DNA of 64,000 nt from NCBI RefSeq assembly GCF_001513955.1, contig NZ_KQ948155.1, positions 108,086 to 172,085 on the forward strand, read 5' to 3'. Every line of letters starts with the position of its first letter. Positions within the stretch are counted from its first letter, which is position 1. Of this stretch, positions 32,104 through 40,386 are shown piece by piece. The position numbers were made by a program, and so were the translations under genes. The notes beneath the pieces were generated by a model. That model was not told the origin of the DNA. It made no database searches and saw only the letters and a program-made list of their open reading frames with translations. The stretch is from Streptomyces pseudovenezuelae. GTDB lineage: Bacteria > Actinomycetota > Actinomycetes > Streptomycetales > Streptomycetaceae.

Positions 32104-32292
32104 GACGAGCCGGGCGGGGCGAACGACAGGCCTGGCGTCGCGCCGCCGCGTTAGCGTCCGACAGGCGAGACGGTGACGTCCGTACCGTAGATGTGATGAC
32201 GACTACACCCGCCCGGGAACCGTGCGACCACGGCCCGGGCGGCTTTCTGGTCCCACATCCCGGACGATCGCGTCTCAGCATGCGACACACCG

Positions 32293-32322
32293 GTGACATG
32301 CCGGTATGTCCGTCCCTACGAT
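32293..32322 (+). promoter_or_regulatory. Promoter of the cysteine leader and sseA operon
   Basis: GTGACA (32293-32298) and TACGAT (32317-32322) with 18 bp between. The leader ATG at 32331 follows by 8 bases, so the leader peptide is leaderless or nearly so. Confidence 0.6.
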
Positions 32323-32330
32323 CGACCACT

Positions 32331-32411
32331 ATGAAGCGACAGGCGGATCTCACGAAGCGGCGGGCAGTAGACCTGTGCCGCGTCGCCGCCATGCTCTGTC
32401 GCCCCTTCTGA
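32331..32411 (+). CDS. Cysteine-containing leader peptide of the sseA operon
   Basis: 26 residues: MKRQADLTKRRAVDL, then CRVAAMLCRPF, with two Cys codons (TGC, TGT) near the end. It is placed 110 bases upstream of sseA. Actinobacterial leaderless ORFs of this type, such as Ms5788A in M. smegmatis, attenuate downstream sulfur genes by ribosome stalling at Cys codons when cysteine is scarce. The placement, the Cys codons at the end and the following GC-rich segment fit this. Alternative pairing around the sseA ribosome site was not folded, so the mechanism is inferred. Confidence 0.78.
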   Translation: MKRQADLTKRRAVDLCRVAAMLCRPF

Positions 32412-32520
32412 GCGGACGGCACCGACCTCCGCATCCCCCTGCCCTGGCACTCTCAGGCACCCGTGCGCCCCGCGCACCCTTCCGCACGCCCCGCCGCAAC
32501 TGCCCCGGAGGAGAAAGAGC

Positions 32521-33360
32521 ATGAGCCGCAGCGACGTCCTGGTCGATGCCGACTGGGTCGAGGCCAACCTCGACAACCCGAACATCGCGATCGTGGAGGT
32601 GGACGAGGACACGTCCGCCTACGAGAAGAACCACATCCGCAACGCGATCCGCATCGACTGGACCAAGGACCTGCAGGACCCGGTCCGCCGCGACTTCGTC
32701 GACCAGGAGGGCTTCGAGAAGCTCCTGTCGGCCAAGGGCATCGCCAACGACACCCTGGTGATCCTCTACGGCGGCAACAACAACTGGTTCGCGTCCTACG
32801 CCTACTGGTACTTCAAGCTCTACGGCCACGAGAACGTCAAGCTTCTCGACGGCGGCCGCAAGAAGTGGGAGCTGGACGCCCGCGAGCTGGTCGAGGAGGT
32901 CCCGGAGCGGACCGAGACGACCTACACGGCGAAGCCGCAGAACAAGTCCATCCGCGCCTTCCGCGACGACGTGGTGGCGGCCATCGGTTCGCAGAACCTG
33001 GTCGACGTGCGGTCGCCCGACGAGTTCTCCGGCAAGCTGCTCGCCCCGGCCCACCTGCCGCAGGAGCAGTCGCAGCGTCCGGGCCACGTCCCGTCCGCGC
33101 GCAACATCCCGTGGTCGAAGAACGCCAACGACGACGGCACCTTCAAGTCGGACGAGGAGCTCAAGGAGCTCTACGCCGACGAGCAGGTCGACCTCGCCAA
33201 GGACACCATCGCGTACTGCCGTATCGGTGAGCGCTCGGCCCTGACCTGGTTCGTGCTGCACGAGCTGCTCGGTGTCGAGAACGTCAAGAACTACGACGGC
33301 TCCTGGACCGAGTACGGCTCCCTGGTCGGCGTTCCGATCGAGCTCGGCGCCAACAAGTAA
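32521..33360 (+). CDS. sseA: Thiosulfate/3-mercaptopyruvate sulfurtransferase (two rhodanese domains)
   Basis: 279 residues. The inactive N-terminal rhodanese domain spans about 1-140 (IAIVEVDEDTSAYEKNHIRNAIRIDW). The catalytic C-terminal domain carries the active Cys233 in the loop CRIGERSALTW. Such enzymes transfer sulfane sulfur from thiosulfate or mercaptopyruvate to thiols or cyanide and are abundant in Streptomyces. GGAGGAGAAAGAGC precedes the ATG. It follows a cysteine leader peptide and is followed by DUF1416 with a 59-base gap containing a small hairpin (GACCGG/CCGGTC). Confidence 0.93.
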   Translation: MSRSDVLVDADWVEANLDNPNIAIVEVDEDTSAYEKNHIRNAIRIDWTKDLQDPVRRDFVDQEGFEKLLSAKGIANDTLVILYGGNNNWFASYAYWYFKLYGHENVKLLDGGRKKWELDARELVEEVPERTETTYTAKPQNKSIRAFRDDVVAAIGSQNLVDVRSPDEFSGKLLAPAHLPQEQSQRPGHVPSARNIPWSKNANDDGTFKSDEELKELYADEQVDLAKDTIAYCRIGERSALTWFVLHELLGVENVKNYDGSWTEYGSLVGVPIELGANK

Positions 33361-33419
33361 GACACCCCGTCCAACCCGACCGGCCTTCCTTCCGGTCAGA
33401 CCCCTCTTTGGAGAACGAC

Positions 33420-33707
33420 ATGTGTGGAGCGAAGGCCGGCGGCCCGGACGCCTCGACGATCAAGCCCGGTGAGACCACGATCCAGGGTCAGGTGACGCGT
33501 GACGGCGAGCCTGTGGTGGGCTACGTCCGCCTCCTGGACTCGACCGGCGAGTTCACGGCGGAGGTCCCGACCTCCGCGACGGGCCAGTTCCGCTTCTACG
33601 CGGCCGAGGGCACCTGGACCGTCCGCGCCCTGGTTCCGGGCGGCACCGCCGACCGCACGGTCGTCGCCCAGCAGGGCGGCCTGGCCGAGGTCGCAATCGC
33701 CGTCTGA
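33420..33707 (+). CDS. DUF1416 family protein
   Basis: 95 residues, opening MCGAKAGGPDASTIKPGETTIQG, a conserved partner of actinobacterial sseA. It resembles a small carboxypeptidase-regulatory-like beta sandwich (GYVRLLDSTGEFTAEVPTSATGQFRFYAAEGTWTVRAL). The Cys at position 2 may receive or carry sulfur, but no activity is known. TTTGGAGAACGAC gives a ribosome site. It is the last gene of the leader-sseA-DUF1416 operon and ends at a strong terminator. Confidence 0.9.
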   Translation: MCGAKAGGPDASTIKPGETTIQGQVTRDGEPVVGYVRLLDSTGEFTAEVPTSATGQFRFYAAEGTWTVRALVPGGTADRTVVAQQGGLAEVAIAV

Positions 33708-33722
33708 GGCACCTGACCGACA

Positions 33723-33758
33723 CCGGAGGGCCGTACCCCCAGGGGTACGGCCCTCCGG
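33723..33758 (+). terminator. Strong terminator of the sseA operon
   Basis: CCGGAGGGCCGTACCCC (33723-33739) and its perfect complement (33742-33758) form a 17-bp stem with a 2-base loop, followed by CCTTTCC. Confidence 0.88.
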
Positions 33759-33782
33759 CCTTTCCCGGCCTACGCTGGACGT

Positions 33783-34043
33783 ATGTTGGCGCGACGGCGG
33801 CATGTCTACTTCGCCATGATGGGCACGTGCATCGGGCTGTTCGTCCTGGCCTGGGGCGTCGTGCGGCTCTGGTCGATCCCGGTGGCCGTGGGCATGTGCG
33901 TGGTCGCCATGGTGATCCCGCCGGTCGCCGCGATGGTCGCCAACCGGCGCGGCCCCGACGACCGCTGGTGGGACGACCCCTCCGGCGACCCCAAGTCCGA
34001 CGAGTGGTGGGACGAACTGGACGGGAAGAAACGGCGGCAGTAG
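33783..34043 (+). CDS. DUF3099 family two-helix membrane protein
   Basis: 86 residues with membrane helices at about 9-27 and 31-52 (HVYFAMMGTCIGLFVLAWGVV and PVAVGMCVVAMVIPPVAAMVA). The tail is acidic and Trp-rich (DDRWWDDPSGDPKSDEWWDEL). TACGCT lies 6 bases before the ATG and no ribosome site is visible, suggesting a leaderless transcript. The function is unknown. It is followed after 10 bases by a VOC gene with its own ribosome site. Confidence 0.83.
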   Translation: MLARRRHVYFAMMGTCIGLFVLAWGVVRLWSIPVAVGMCVVAMVIPPVAAMVANRRGPDDRWWDDPSGDPKSDEWWDELDGKKRRQ

Positions 34044-34053
34044 GAAGGCGGGC

Positions 34054-34443
34054 ATGTCTTCTTCCGCGAGGCTGTCCACCGTCGTCCTCGACGCCCACGA
34101 CGCGCACGAACTCGCCGCCTTCTACCAGCGCCTCCTCGGGTACGTGGTGCGCGCCGAGGAGCCGCACTGGGTCCTCATCGGCCCGCCGCCCGGCACCGGG
34201 GGCACGTCCCTGGCCTTCGAGACCGAACCCGCGTACGTGCCGCCCGTCTGGCCCACCCGAAAGCCCGGCGACCAGCAGATGATGCTGCACCTGGACATCG
34301 AGGTGGACGATCTGGAGGCCGAGACCACGCGGGCGGTGGCGGAGGGGGCACGGCCCGCCGATCACCAGCCGCAGGACGACGTACGGGTGCTCTACGACCC
34401 GGCCGGGCACCCTTTCTGCCTCTGGACCGAGACGCCTAGCTGA
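34054..34443 (+). CDS. Single-domain VOC family protein
   Basis: 129 residues with a glyoxalase-like fold: TVVLDAHDAHELAAFYQRLLGYVV at the start, MLHLDIEVDDLEAE in the middle and DVRVLYDPAGHPFCLWTE at the end. GGAAGGCGGGC precedes the ATG. The substrate is unknown. It overlaps the convergent Gln/Pro-rich membrane protein gene by 8 bases at their 3' ends. Confidence 0.85.
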   Translation: MSSSARLSTVVLDAHDAHELAAFYQRLLGYVVRAEEPHWVLIGPPPGTGGTSLAFETEPAYVPPVWPTRKPGDQQMMLHLDIEVDDLEAETTRAVAEGARPADHQPQDDVRVLYDPAGHPFCLWTETPS

Positions 34444-35599
34444 TCGCCCGGCCCAGCACGTACACCGCCGGGGCCGCCGCGGCCAGTGGCAGGGCCACGC
34501 CGGCTGTGAAGTGCACGAAGCGGGACGGGTAGTCGTAGCTCGCGACCCGGTGGCCGATCAGCGCGCACACCGCGGCGCCCGCGCCGAGCAGGGCGCCCTT
34601 CGCGCCGAGGCCCGTCATGCCGCCGACGGCGATGCCCGCGCCCGCCGCGGCGAGCAGCGAGACCACGACGGAGGCCGGGGTGGGCAGGGGCAGCGCGCGG
34701 GCCAGGACCGCCACGGCCACCGCGGCCGCGCCGACCGTCACCGCGTCCGGGTCCGCCGCGAGGTGGCCGGTCGCGACGATCGCCAGGGCCGCCGAGGCGA
34801 CGGTCGCCATCAGGCCGTACATCCGCTCGTCCGGGTCGGCGTGCGAGCGGAGCTGCATGACCAAAGTGAGCAGGACCCAGATGCCGAGGGTGCCGAGGAT
34901 CGCCGCGGGCGCGTTCTCCCGGCCGGCCGTCAGCAGGGCCGCGTCGGCGACCAGCGCACCGAGGAACGCCAGCGCGATGCCCTGCCGGGCGGGCCACATG
35001 CCGTTCAGCCGGAACCAGCCGGCCGCGGTGACGGCCTGGAGGACGACGAGGGGCACGAGGAGGGCGTACGAGCCGACGGCCGCCGCACCGGAGAGCAGCA
35101 GGCCGAGCAGCGCGGTGAGCGCGGCGGGCTGGATGCCGGGCTCGATGATCGGGGACCGGCCTTCGAGCCGGGCCCGCTGGGCGTCGGTGACCCGGGCGTT
35201 GCCGGCGACGGTGGCGGGGCCGTAGTCGGAGGCGGACGCGGCCCCGGAGCCGTGGGTGCCGGGTCCGGGAGGGGTGGGCGACGCGGGCTCGTAGGGGGCG
35301 GAGCCATAAGGGCCGGGAGCCGGTGCCGGGGAGCCGTACGCGCCGGGGTCCTGCCCGGGTGCGGCGGCCTCCTGCCGGCCCGTGCCGTATCCCTGGGCCT
35401 GGGCGTCGTACGCCTGCTGCGGCAGATACGCCGTCTCCGCGGCCCCCGCGGCCGGTGCCTGGACCTGGGTGTCCCAGGTCTGGCCCTGCCACTGCTGGGT
35501 GTAGTGCTGCTGGGCGGCCTGCGGGTCGTCGTACTCCTGCTGGGCCGGCCAGCCCTGCTGCGGGTACTGGTCGTAGCCCTCGTACGGCTGGTTCGTCAT
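34436..35599 (-). CDS. Polytopic membrane protein with Gln/Pro/Tyr-rich N-terminus
   Basis: 387 residues from the ATG at 35599 with AGGAGG 6 bases upstream. Residues 1 to about 145 are low complexity, rich in Gln, Tyr, Pro and Gly (YDQYPQQGWPAQQEYDDPQ). Residues 160-387 contain about seven hydrophobic helices. No transporter or enzyme motif was recognised. The moaD-like gene upstream shares the ribosome-site region: its TGA lies within the GGGTGACG ahead of this start, so the two are co-translated. Confidence 0.78.
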   Translation of the reverse strand: MTNQPYEGYDQYPQQGWPAQQEYDDPQAAQQHYTQQWQGQTWDTQVQAPAAGAAETAYLPQQAYDAQAQGYGTGRQEAAAPGQDPGAYGSPAPAPGPYGSAPYEPASPTPPGPGTHGSGAASASDYGPATVAGNARVTDAQRARLEGRSPIIEPGIQPAALTALLGLLLSGAAAVGSYALLVPLVVLQAVTAAGWFRLNGMWPARQGIALAFLGALVADAALLTAGRENAPAAILGTLGIWVLLTLVMQLRSHADPDERMYGLMATVASAALAIVATGHLAADPDAVTVGAAAVAVAVLARALPLPTPASVVVSLLAAAGAGIAVGGMTGLGAKGALLGAGAAVCALIGHRVASYDYPSRFVHFTAGVALPLAAAAPAVYVLGRAIS

Positions 35600-35601
35600 C
35601 G

Positions 35602-35856
35602 TCACCCTCCTGCGAACGGCGGGAGCACCTCGACCGTGCCGCCGTCGGCCAGCCGTACCGTCTCATGTCCGCGGGTGCCCACGGGGTCACCGTCGACGAG
35701 GAACGAGCATCGCCGCAGGACGCGCACGAGTTCACCGGGGTGTCGCCCGCGCGCCGCGTCCAGCGCCTCGGCGAGGGTGGCCGCGTCGAACGGCTCCTCG
35801 GCGATCCCGGCCGCGGCCTTCGCGGCGGCCCAGTAGCGCACCGTGACCTTTGGCAT
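35602..35856 (-). CDS. MoaD/ThiS-like sulfur-carrier protein
   Basis: 84 residues in a beta-grasp ubiquitin-like fold (VTVRYWAAAKAAAGIAEEPF) ending in the diagnostic diglycine (LPPFAGG). The C-terminal Gly is adenylated and thiocarboxylated in this family to donate sulfur for molybdopterin or thiamine. No moaE or thiG is adjacent, so the pathway is not settled. GAGGAAG precedes the ATG at 35856. Confidence 0.87.
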   Translation of the reverse strand: MPKVTVRYWAAAKAAAGIAEEPFDAATLAEALDAARGRHPGELVRVLRRCSFLVDGDPVGTRGHETVRLADGGTVEVLPPFAGG

Positions 35857-35894
35857 CCGCTTCCTCAATCGATCGATGGTGTACGGGGCCCAGG

Positions 35895-36743
35895 CTAGCC
35901 GCCCGCTGTGACAGCCCAGTCCCCGATACGGTCCAGCAGCTCGTCGCCGACCGCGTGCTCGGCGTGGCCCATGGGCTCGATCCACAGCTCGCCGTGGTCG
36001 CCGGCGGCCTCCGCGAGCATCCGCGGGTGGTCGAGGGGGAAGTAGCCGTCGCGGTCGCCGTGGACGATGAGCAAGGGGGTGGGGGCGATCCCCGGGACCG
36101 CCTCGACCGGGGAGAGGGGGACCGGGTTCCAGTCCCGGTGGTGGATACGGGTGCGGAATCCGTAGCGGCCCACCAGTCGGCCGGCGGGGCGGGTCACCAG
36201 CCAGTGGAGCCTGCGCATGGGGGCCGTACCGCGGTAGTACCAGCGGGCCGGGGAGCTGACCGAGACCACCGCGTCCGCGCCGGCGCCGTTCTCCCGCCCG
36301 TGCAGCGCCGCGTGCCGCAGCACCACCGAGCCGCCCATGGAGAAGCCGACGGTCACCACGCGCGCGTGACCGAGTTCGCGGGCCCACGCCACCGCGGCGG
36401 CCAGGTCCAGCACCTCGCGGTCGCCGACCGTCGAGCGGCCGCCGGAGGCGCCGTGGCCGCGGAAGGAGAAGGTGACGACGGCGCCGTACCGCGTGAGCGC
36501 CTCCACCACCCGGCGAACATGCGGGCGATCCACGTCGCCGGTGAAACCGTGCGCGATCACGAACACCAGGTCACGCGAGGGTGGCCGGGAGGCTTCGTAT
36601 ACGACGGCGGGCGGATCGTATACGGAATCGATCGTCACGCCGTCGTCGGTGTACAGAAACGTCCGTATAGGTGCATGTCTGCGCGTCTCAGAGTGCGGAC
36701 TTCCCGTGGAACGCAGCACACGACCTGCCGGATCAATGCTCAT
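35895..36743 (-). CDS. Alpha/beta hydrolase
   Basis: 282 residues. The oxyanion loop is VIAHGFTGDVDRP, the nucleophile elbow is TVGFSMGGSVV (Ser), the acid is likely the Asp in LLIVHGDRDGYFP and the catalytic His is in MGHAEHAV near the C-terminus. It is probably a cytosolic esterase or lipase of unknown substrate. It ends 39 bases before the MoaD-like start and faces away from glnR across 118 bp. The ribosome site is weak. Confidence 0.85.
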   Translation of the reverse strand: MSIDPAGRVLRSTGSPHSETRRHAPIRTFLYTDDGVTIDSVYDPPAVVYEASRPPSRDLVFVIAHGFTGDVDRPHVRRVVEALTRYGAVVTFSFRGHGASGGRSTVGDREVLDLAAAVAWARELGHARVVTVGFSMGGSVVLRHAALHGRENGAGADAVVSVSSPARWYYRGTAPMRRLHWLVTRPAGRLVGRYGFRTRIHHRDWNPVPLSPVEAVPGIAPTPLLIVHGDRDGYFPLDHPRMLAEAAGDHGELWIEPMGHAEHAVGDELLDRIGDWAVTAGG

Positions 36744-36861
36744 GTGGGCTATTCTCGTCGGAACAGGACTCGGGCAATGCAGCCCCCGGGTCCTTTTGTG
36801 CTTTCGGATACCCCTGTATACGAAAGCCGTGACCTCGCGGGACCGAGGAGGAACCAGACGT

Positions 36862-37629
36862 ATGAGTTCTCTGCTGCTCCTGACCAACGCCCTCCAGCCG
36901 TCGACGGAGGTGCTGCCGGCCCTCGGCCTGCTCCTGCACAACGTGCGCGTGGCTCCGGCCGAGGGCCCCGCACTCGTCGACACCCCCGGCGCCGACGTCA
37001 TCCTCATCGACGGACGCCGTGACCTGCCCCAGGTCCGCAGCCTGTGCCAGCTGCTGCGCTCGACCGGGCCCGGCTGTCCGCTGATCCTCGTCGTGACCGA
37101 GGGCGGCCTCGCCGCCGTCACCGCCGACTGGGGCATCGACGACGTGCTCCTCGACACCGCGGGACCGGCCGAGGTGGAGGCGCGACTGCGCCTGGCCATG
37201 GGCCGCCAGCAGATCGTCAACGACGACTCCCCCATGGAGATCCGCAACGGCGACCTGTCGGTCGACGAGGCGACCTACTCCGCGAAGCTCAAGGGCCGGG
37301 TCCTCGACCTCACCTTCAAGGAGTTCGAGCTCCTCAAATACCTCGCCCAGCACCCGGGCCGCGTCTTCACGCGCGCACAGCTGCTGCAGGAGGTCTGGGG
37401 CTACGACTACTTCGGCGGCACCCGGACGGTCGACGTGCACGTACGACGGCTGCGCGCGAAGCTCGGCCCCGAGCACGAGTCGCTGATCGGGACCGTCCGC
37501 AACGTCGGTTATCGATTCGTTACGCCCGAGAAGGGCGACCGCGCCACCGACGAGGCGAAGGCCAGGGCGGACCGGGCAAAGACGGAGGATGCGGACGACA
37601 GCGCCGCCCTCGAAGACGTAGAGGCGTAG
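36862..37629 (+). CDS. glnR: GlnR, global nitrogen regulator (OmpR family)
   Basis: 255 residues, preceded by GAGGAGGAAC. It begins MSSLLLLTNALQPSTEVLPALGLLLHNVRV, which I recognise as GlnR. The receiver domain (1-120) lacks the usual phosphorylation pocket residues, as in known GlnR, which works without a partner kinase. The winged helix (about 130-228) has the recognition segment GYDYFGGTRTVDVHVRRLRAKL. GlnR activates glnA, glnII, amtB and other nitrogen genes when nitrogen is limiting. The acidic, Lys-rich tail is family-typical. A hairpin follows 36 bases after the stop. Confidence 0.95.
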   Translation: MSSLLLLTNALQPSTEVLPALGLLLHNVRVAPAEGPALVDTPGADVILIDGRRDLPQVRSLCQLLRSTGPGCPLILVVTEGGLAAVTADWGIDDVLLDTAGPAEVEARLRLAMGRQQIVNDDSPMEIRNGDLSVDEATYSAKLKGRVLDLTFKEFELLKYLAQHPGRVFTRAQLLQEVWGYDYFGGTRTVDVHVRRLRAKLGPEHESLIGTVRNVGYRFVTPEKGDRATDEAKARADRAKTEDADDSAALEDVEA

Positions 37630-37664
37630 CGGGCACCGCGCATGGGCATGGCTTCGGCACCGAC

Positions 37665-37694
37665 GTACTCCCGCGCACCGCTCGGCGGGAGTAC
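37665..37694 (+). terminator. Hairpin downstream of glnR
   Basis: GTACTCCCGC (37665-37674) and GCGGGAGTAC (37685-37694), a perfect 10-bp stem with a 10-base loop and no T run. Confidence 0.6.
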
Positions 37695-37748
37695 AGGGAG
37701 GTCCTTCACGCCCTGCCCAGAGCGGGTTTATCCGCGTAGACTCCGCGC

Positions 37749-38771
37749 GTGGCCAAGGTAACCAGGGATGACGTGGCGCGGCTGGCGGGAACGTCCACCG
37801 CCGTAGTGAGCTATGTCATCAACAACGGACCCCGGCCGGTCGCCCCGGCCACGCGCGAGCGTGTCCTCGCCGCGATCAAGGAGCTGGGGTACCGGCCCGA
37901 CCGGGTCGCCCAGGCGATGGCGTCGCGGCGCACCGATCTCATAGGCCTGATCGTGCCGGACGCGCGCCAGCCGTTCTTCGCGGAGATGGCGCACGCGGTC
38001 GAACAGGCCGCGTCCGAGCGCGGCAAGATGGTGCTCGTCGGGAACTCCGACTACATCGGCGAACGCGAGGTCCACTATCTGCGGGCGTTCCTCGGGATGC
38101 GGGTCTCCGGGCTGATCCTGGTCTCGCACGCGCTGAACGACAACGCGGCCGCCGAGATCGACGCCTGGGACGCCCGGGTCGTCCTGCTGCACGAGCGGCC
38201 CGAGGCGATCGACGACGTCGCCGTCGTCCTGGACGACCTCTCCGGAGCGAAGACCGCCGTCGAGCATCTGCTGGGCCACGGCTACCCCTACGTCGCCTGT
38301 ATGGGCGGCACCGCCGACACCCCCTCCGTCGGCGACCCGGTCTCCGATCACGTCGAGGGCTGGCGGCGGGCCATGGAGGAGGCGGGGCTCCCGACCGAGG
38401 GACGGCTCTTCGAGGCGCCGTACAACCGCTACGACGCCTACCAGGTGGCGCTCGGGGTGCTCTCCGGGCCCGATCGGCCGCCCGCGATCTTCTGCTCCAC
38501 CGACGACCAGGCGATCGGCCTGCTGCGGGCCGCGCGCGAGCTGCGCATCGACGTGCCGGGCGAGCTGGCGGTCATCGGGTTCGACGACATCAAGGAAGCC
38601 GCGCTCGCCGATCCGCCCATGACGACCATCGCGTCGGACCGCTCGGCGATGGCCCGGGCCGCCGTGGATCTCGTGCTGGACGACGGGCTGCGGGTCGCCG
38701 GTTCCCGCCGGGAGCGGCTGAAGGTGTTCCCGTCGAAGCTGGTCGTGCGGCGCTCCTGCGGCTGCGACTGA
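37749..38771 (+). CDS. LacI-family transcriptional regulator
   Basis: 340 residues. The LacI HTH is at 4-30 (TRDDVARLAGTSTAVVSYVINN), with a hinge at about 46-60. The periplasmic-binding-like domain contains DLIGLIVPDARQPFFAEMAHAVEQ, and a Cys pair ends the protein (RRSCGCD). The ligand is unknown. TAGACT lies 6 bases before the GTG, so a leaderless transcript is likely. GCGG-N6-CCGC (about 37722-37735) just upstream could be an operator. Confidence 0.88.
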   Translation: MAKVTRDDVARLAGTSTAVVSYVINNGPRPVAPATRERVLAAIKELGYRPDRVAQAMASRRTDLIGLIVPDARQPFFAEMAHAVEQAASERGKMVLVGNSDYIGEREVHYLRAFLGMRVSGLILVSHALNDNAAAEIDAWDARVVLLHERPEAIDDVAVVLDDLSGAKTAVEHLLGHGYPYVACMGGTADTPSVGDPVSDHVEGWRRAMEEAGLPTEGRLFEAPYNRYDAYQVALGVLSGPDRPPAIFCSTDDQAIGLLRAARELRIDVPGELAVIGFDDIKEAALADPPMTTIASDRSAMARAAVDLVLDDGLRVAGSRRERLKVFPSKLVVRRSCGCD

Positions 38772-38787
38772 CGGCTGCGCGGGAGTT

Positions 38788-38807
38788 TCTGAGAACTGTC
38801 TGAGAAC
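38788..38807 (+). promoter_or_regulatory. Direct repeats TCTGAGAAC, probable response-regulator site
   Basis: TCTGAGAAC at 38788-38796 and 38799-38807, spaced 11 bp, as expected for head-to-tail OmpR-family dimers. It lies about 110 bp upstream of the HtrA-like gene. Confidence 0.6.
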
Positions 38808-38914
38808 GCCCGGCCGGAGGCCAGCGGCGCCTTTATATCGGGCATACGAGGTTCTGCCGGGCTTCTCAGGGAGCACTCAGCAAGCTCTCATGGTCGCGGG
38901 ACAAGCTTTTTGTC

Positions 38915-40069
38915 ATGACCGAGAGCTTCCGCCGCGACGGCGAGTACGAGCAGTACGAGAACCCCTACCAGGGCGCCCAGCAGCAGCACGCTTCCTCGCC
39001 CGTGAACCCCGAGTGGCCGCCCCCGCCGGCTCAGCCGCCCGCCACTCCCCCGCAGGCCCCGGCCCACGCTCAGCCCGCCGCCTTCGCCTCCGGGGGCGCC
39101 GGCTCCTACGGCGGTGACGGCGGCGGCGGAACCGCTCTCCTCACCCCGGCCCCCGCGGAGCCCGGGGCACCGGCCCCCGCTCCCCGGAGGCGCACCCGCG
39201 GCCCCCTCGCCCTCCTCGCCGCCGTCGCGATCGTCGCCGCGGCGATAGGAGGCGGCACCGCCTACGGCATCCAGGAACTGACCGGCAACGACACGGTCGC
39301 CTCCAGCAGCACCAGCACCAACGTGGTGCCGTCCTCCGCCAAGGGCACGGTCGCCGGGGTCGCCAAGGCGGTCAGCCCGAGCATCGTCGAGATCAACGCC
39401 ACCTCGAACGCCGGGGAGTCCACCGGCTCCGGCGTGATCATCACGAGTGACGGCGAGATCATCACCAACAACCACGTCATCTCCGGCGCCTCCACCGTCA
39501 AGGTGAGCACCAGCGACGGCAAGACGTACACCGCGAAGGTCGTCGGCACCGACAGCAAGAAGGACCTCGCCCTCATCAAGCTGGAGAACGCCTCCGGCCT
39601 GACCCCGGCCACCCTCGGCAACTCCGACGGCGTCCAGGTCGGCGACCAGGTCGTGGCGATCGGCTCCCCCGAGGGTCTGACCGGCACCGTGACCAGCGGC
39701 ATCGTCTCGGCCCTGAACCGCGACGTGACCGTCGCGACCGACGAGGGCCAGAGTCAGAGCCAGGGCCAGGGCCAGGGCGGCGGCAACGGCCAGTGGCCGT
39801 TCGAGTTCGGCGGCCAGCAGTTCAACGGCGACACCGGCTCCTCCACGACGACGTACAAGGCGATCCAGACGGACGCGTCCTTGAACCCGGGCAACTCCGG
39901 CGGCGCGCTGATCGACATGAACGGCAACATCATCGGCATCAACTCGGCGATGTACTCGGCCACTTCGGACTCGTCCACGGCTGGCAGCGCGGGTCTCGGC
40001 TTCTCCATCCCGATCAACACCGTCAAGTCCGACCTGGCCACGCTGCGGGCCGGCGGCACCGACAGCTGA
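38915..40069 (+). CDS. Membrane-anchored HtrA-like trypsin-family serine protease
   Basis: 384 residues. The cytoplasmic N-terminus (1-88) is Pro/Gln-rich, then a membrane helix (PLALLAAVAIVAAAIGGGTAY, about 94-114), a Ser/Thr-rich linker and a protease domain. The triad is His in TNNHVISGA, Asp in KKDLALIKL and Ser in LNPGNSGGALID. No PDZ domain follows; the protein ends soon after the protease fold, unlike DegP. It is next to a two-component system, as mprAB and pepD are in M. tuberculosis, so envelope-stress control is likely. Confidence 0.88.
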   Translation: MTESFRRDGEYEQYENPYQGAQQQHASSPVNPEWPPPPAQPPATPPQAPAHAQPAAFASGGAGSYGGDGGGGTALLTPAPAEPGAPAPAPRRRTRGPLALLAAVAIVAAAIGGGTAYGIQELTGNDTVASSSTSTNVVPSSAKGTVAGVAKAVSPSIVEINATSNAGESTGSGVIITSDGEIITNNHVISGASTVKVSTSDGKTYTAKVVGTDSKKDLALIKLENASGLTPATLGNSDGVQVGDQVVAIGSPEGLTGTVTSGIVSALNRDVTVATDEGQSQSQGQGQGGGNGQWPFEFGGQQFNGDTGSSTTTYKAIQTDASLNPGNSGGALIDMNGNIIGINSAMYSATSDSSTAGSAGLGFSIPINTVKSDLATLRAGGTDS

Positions 40070-40097
40070 CCCCCTGACCCCCCGCGAGGAGTACGTC

Positions 40098-40277
40098 ATG
40101 ATCAAGCAGGTTTCGCACACGGTGGCCGGTACCGACCCGGCCGGGTTCGCCCTGGCCCTCGACGTGGCGTACGCACTGCACGCCCCGACGCCCCGGGCGC
40201 CCGAGGTGGCGTCCACGGCACCGGCCCGCCGCGGGGCGGGCGCCGCCCGCGGCCGCCGCCGTTCCGTACGCGGCTGA
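40098..40277 (+). CDS. 59-residue small protein after the protease gene
   Basis: ATG at 40098 with GAGGAG 8 bases upstream, encoding MIKQVSHTVAGTDPAGFALALDVAYALHA and a basic Arg/Ala/Gly-rich tail ending RRSVRG. The gap from the protease stop is 28 bases. No hydrophobic helix or known motif. The strong ribosome site supports translation, but GC-rich composition leaves some doubt. Confidence 0.58.
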   Translation: MIKQVSHTVAGTDPAGFALALDVAYALHAPTPRAPEVASTAPARRGAGAARGRRRSVRG

Positions 40278-40386
40278 CCCCCCGCAGAGCACGTCCTTCA
40301 GCGCCACCGGGGAACCGTGCGAGGCTGAAAGCGTTCACTACCTTCAGTCCCCTGTTCTCCCCACCGCACCCGAGGAATCCCCAGCC

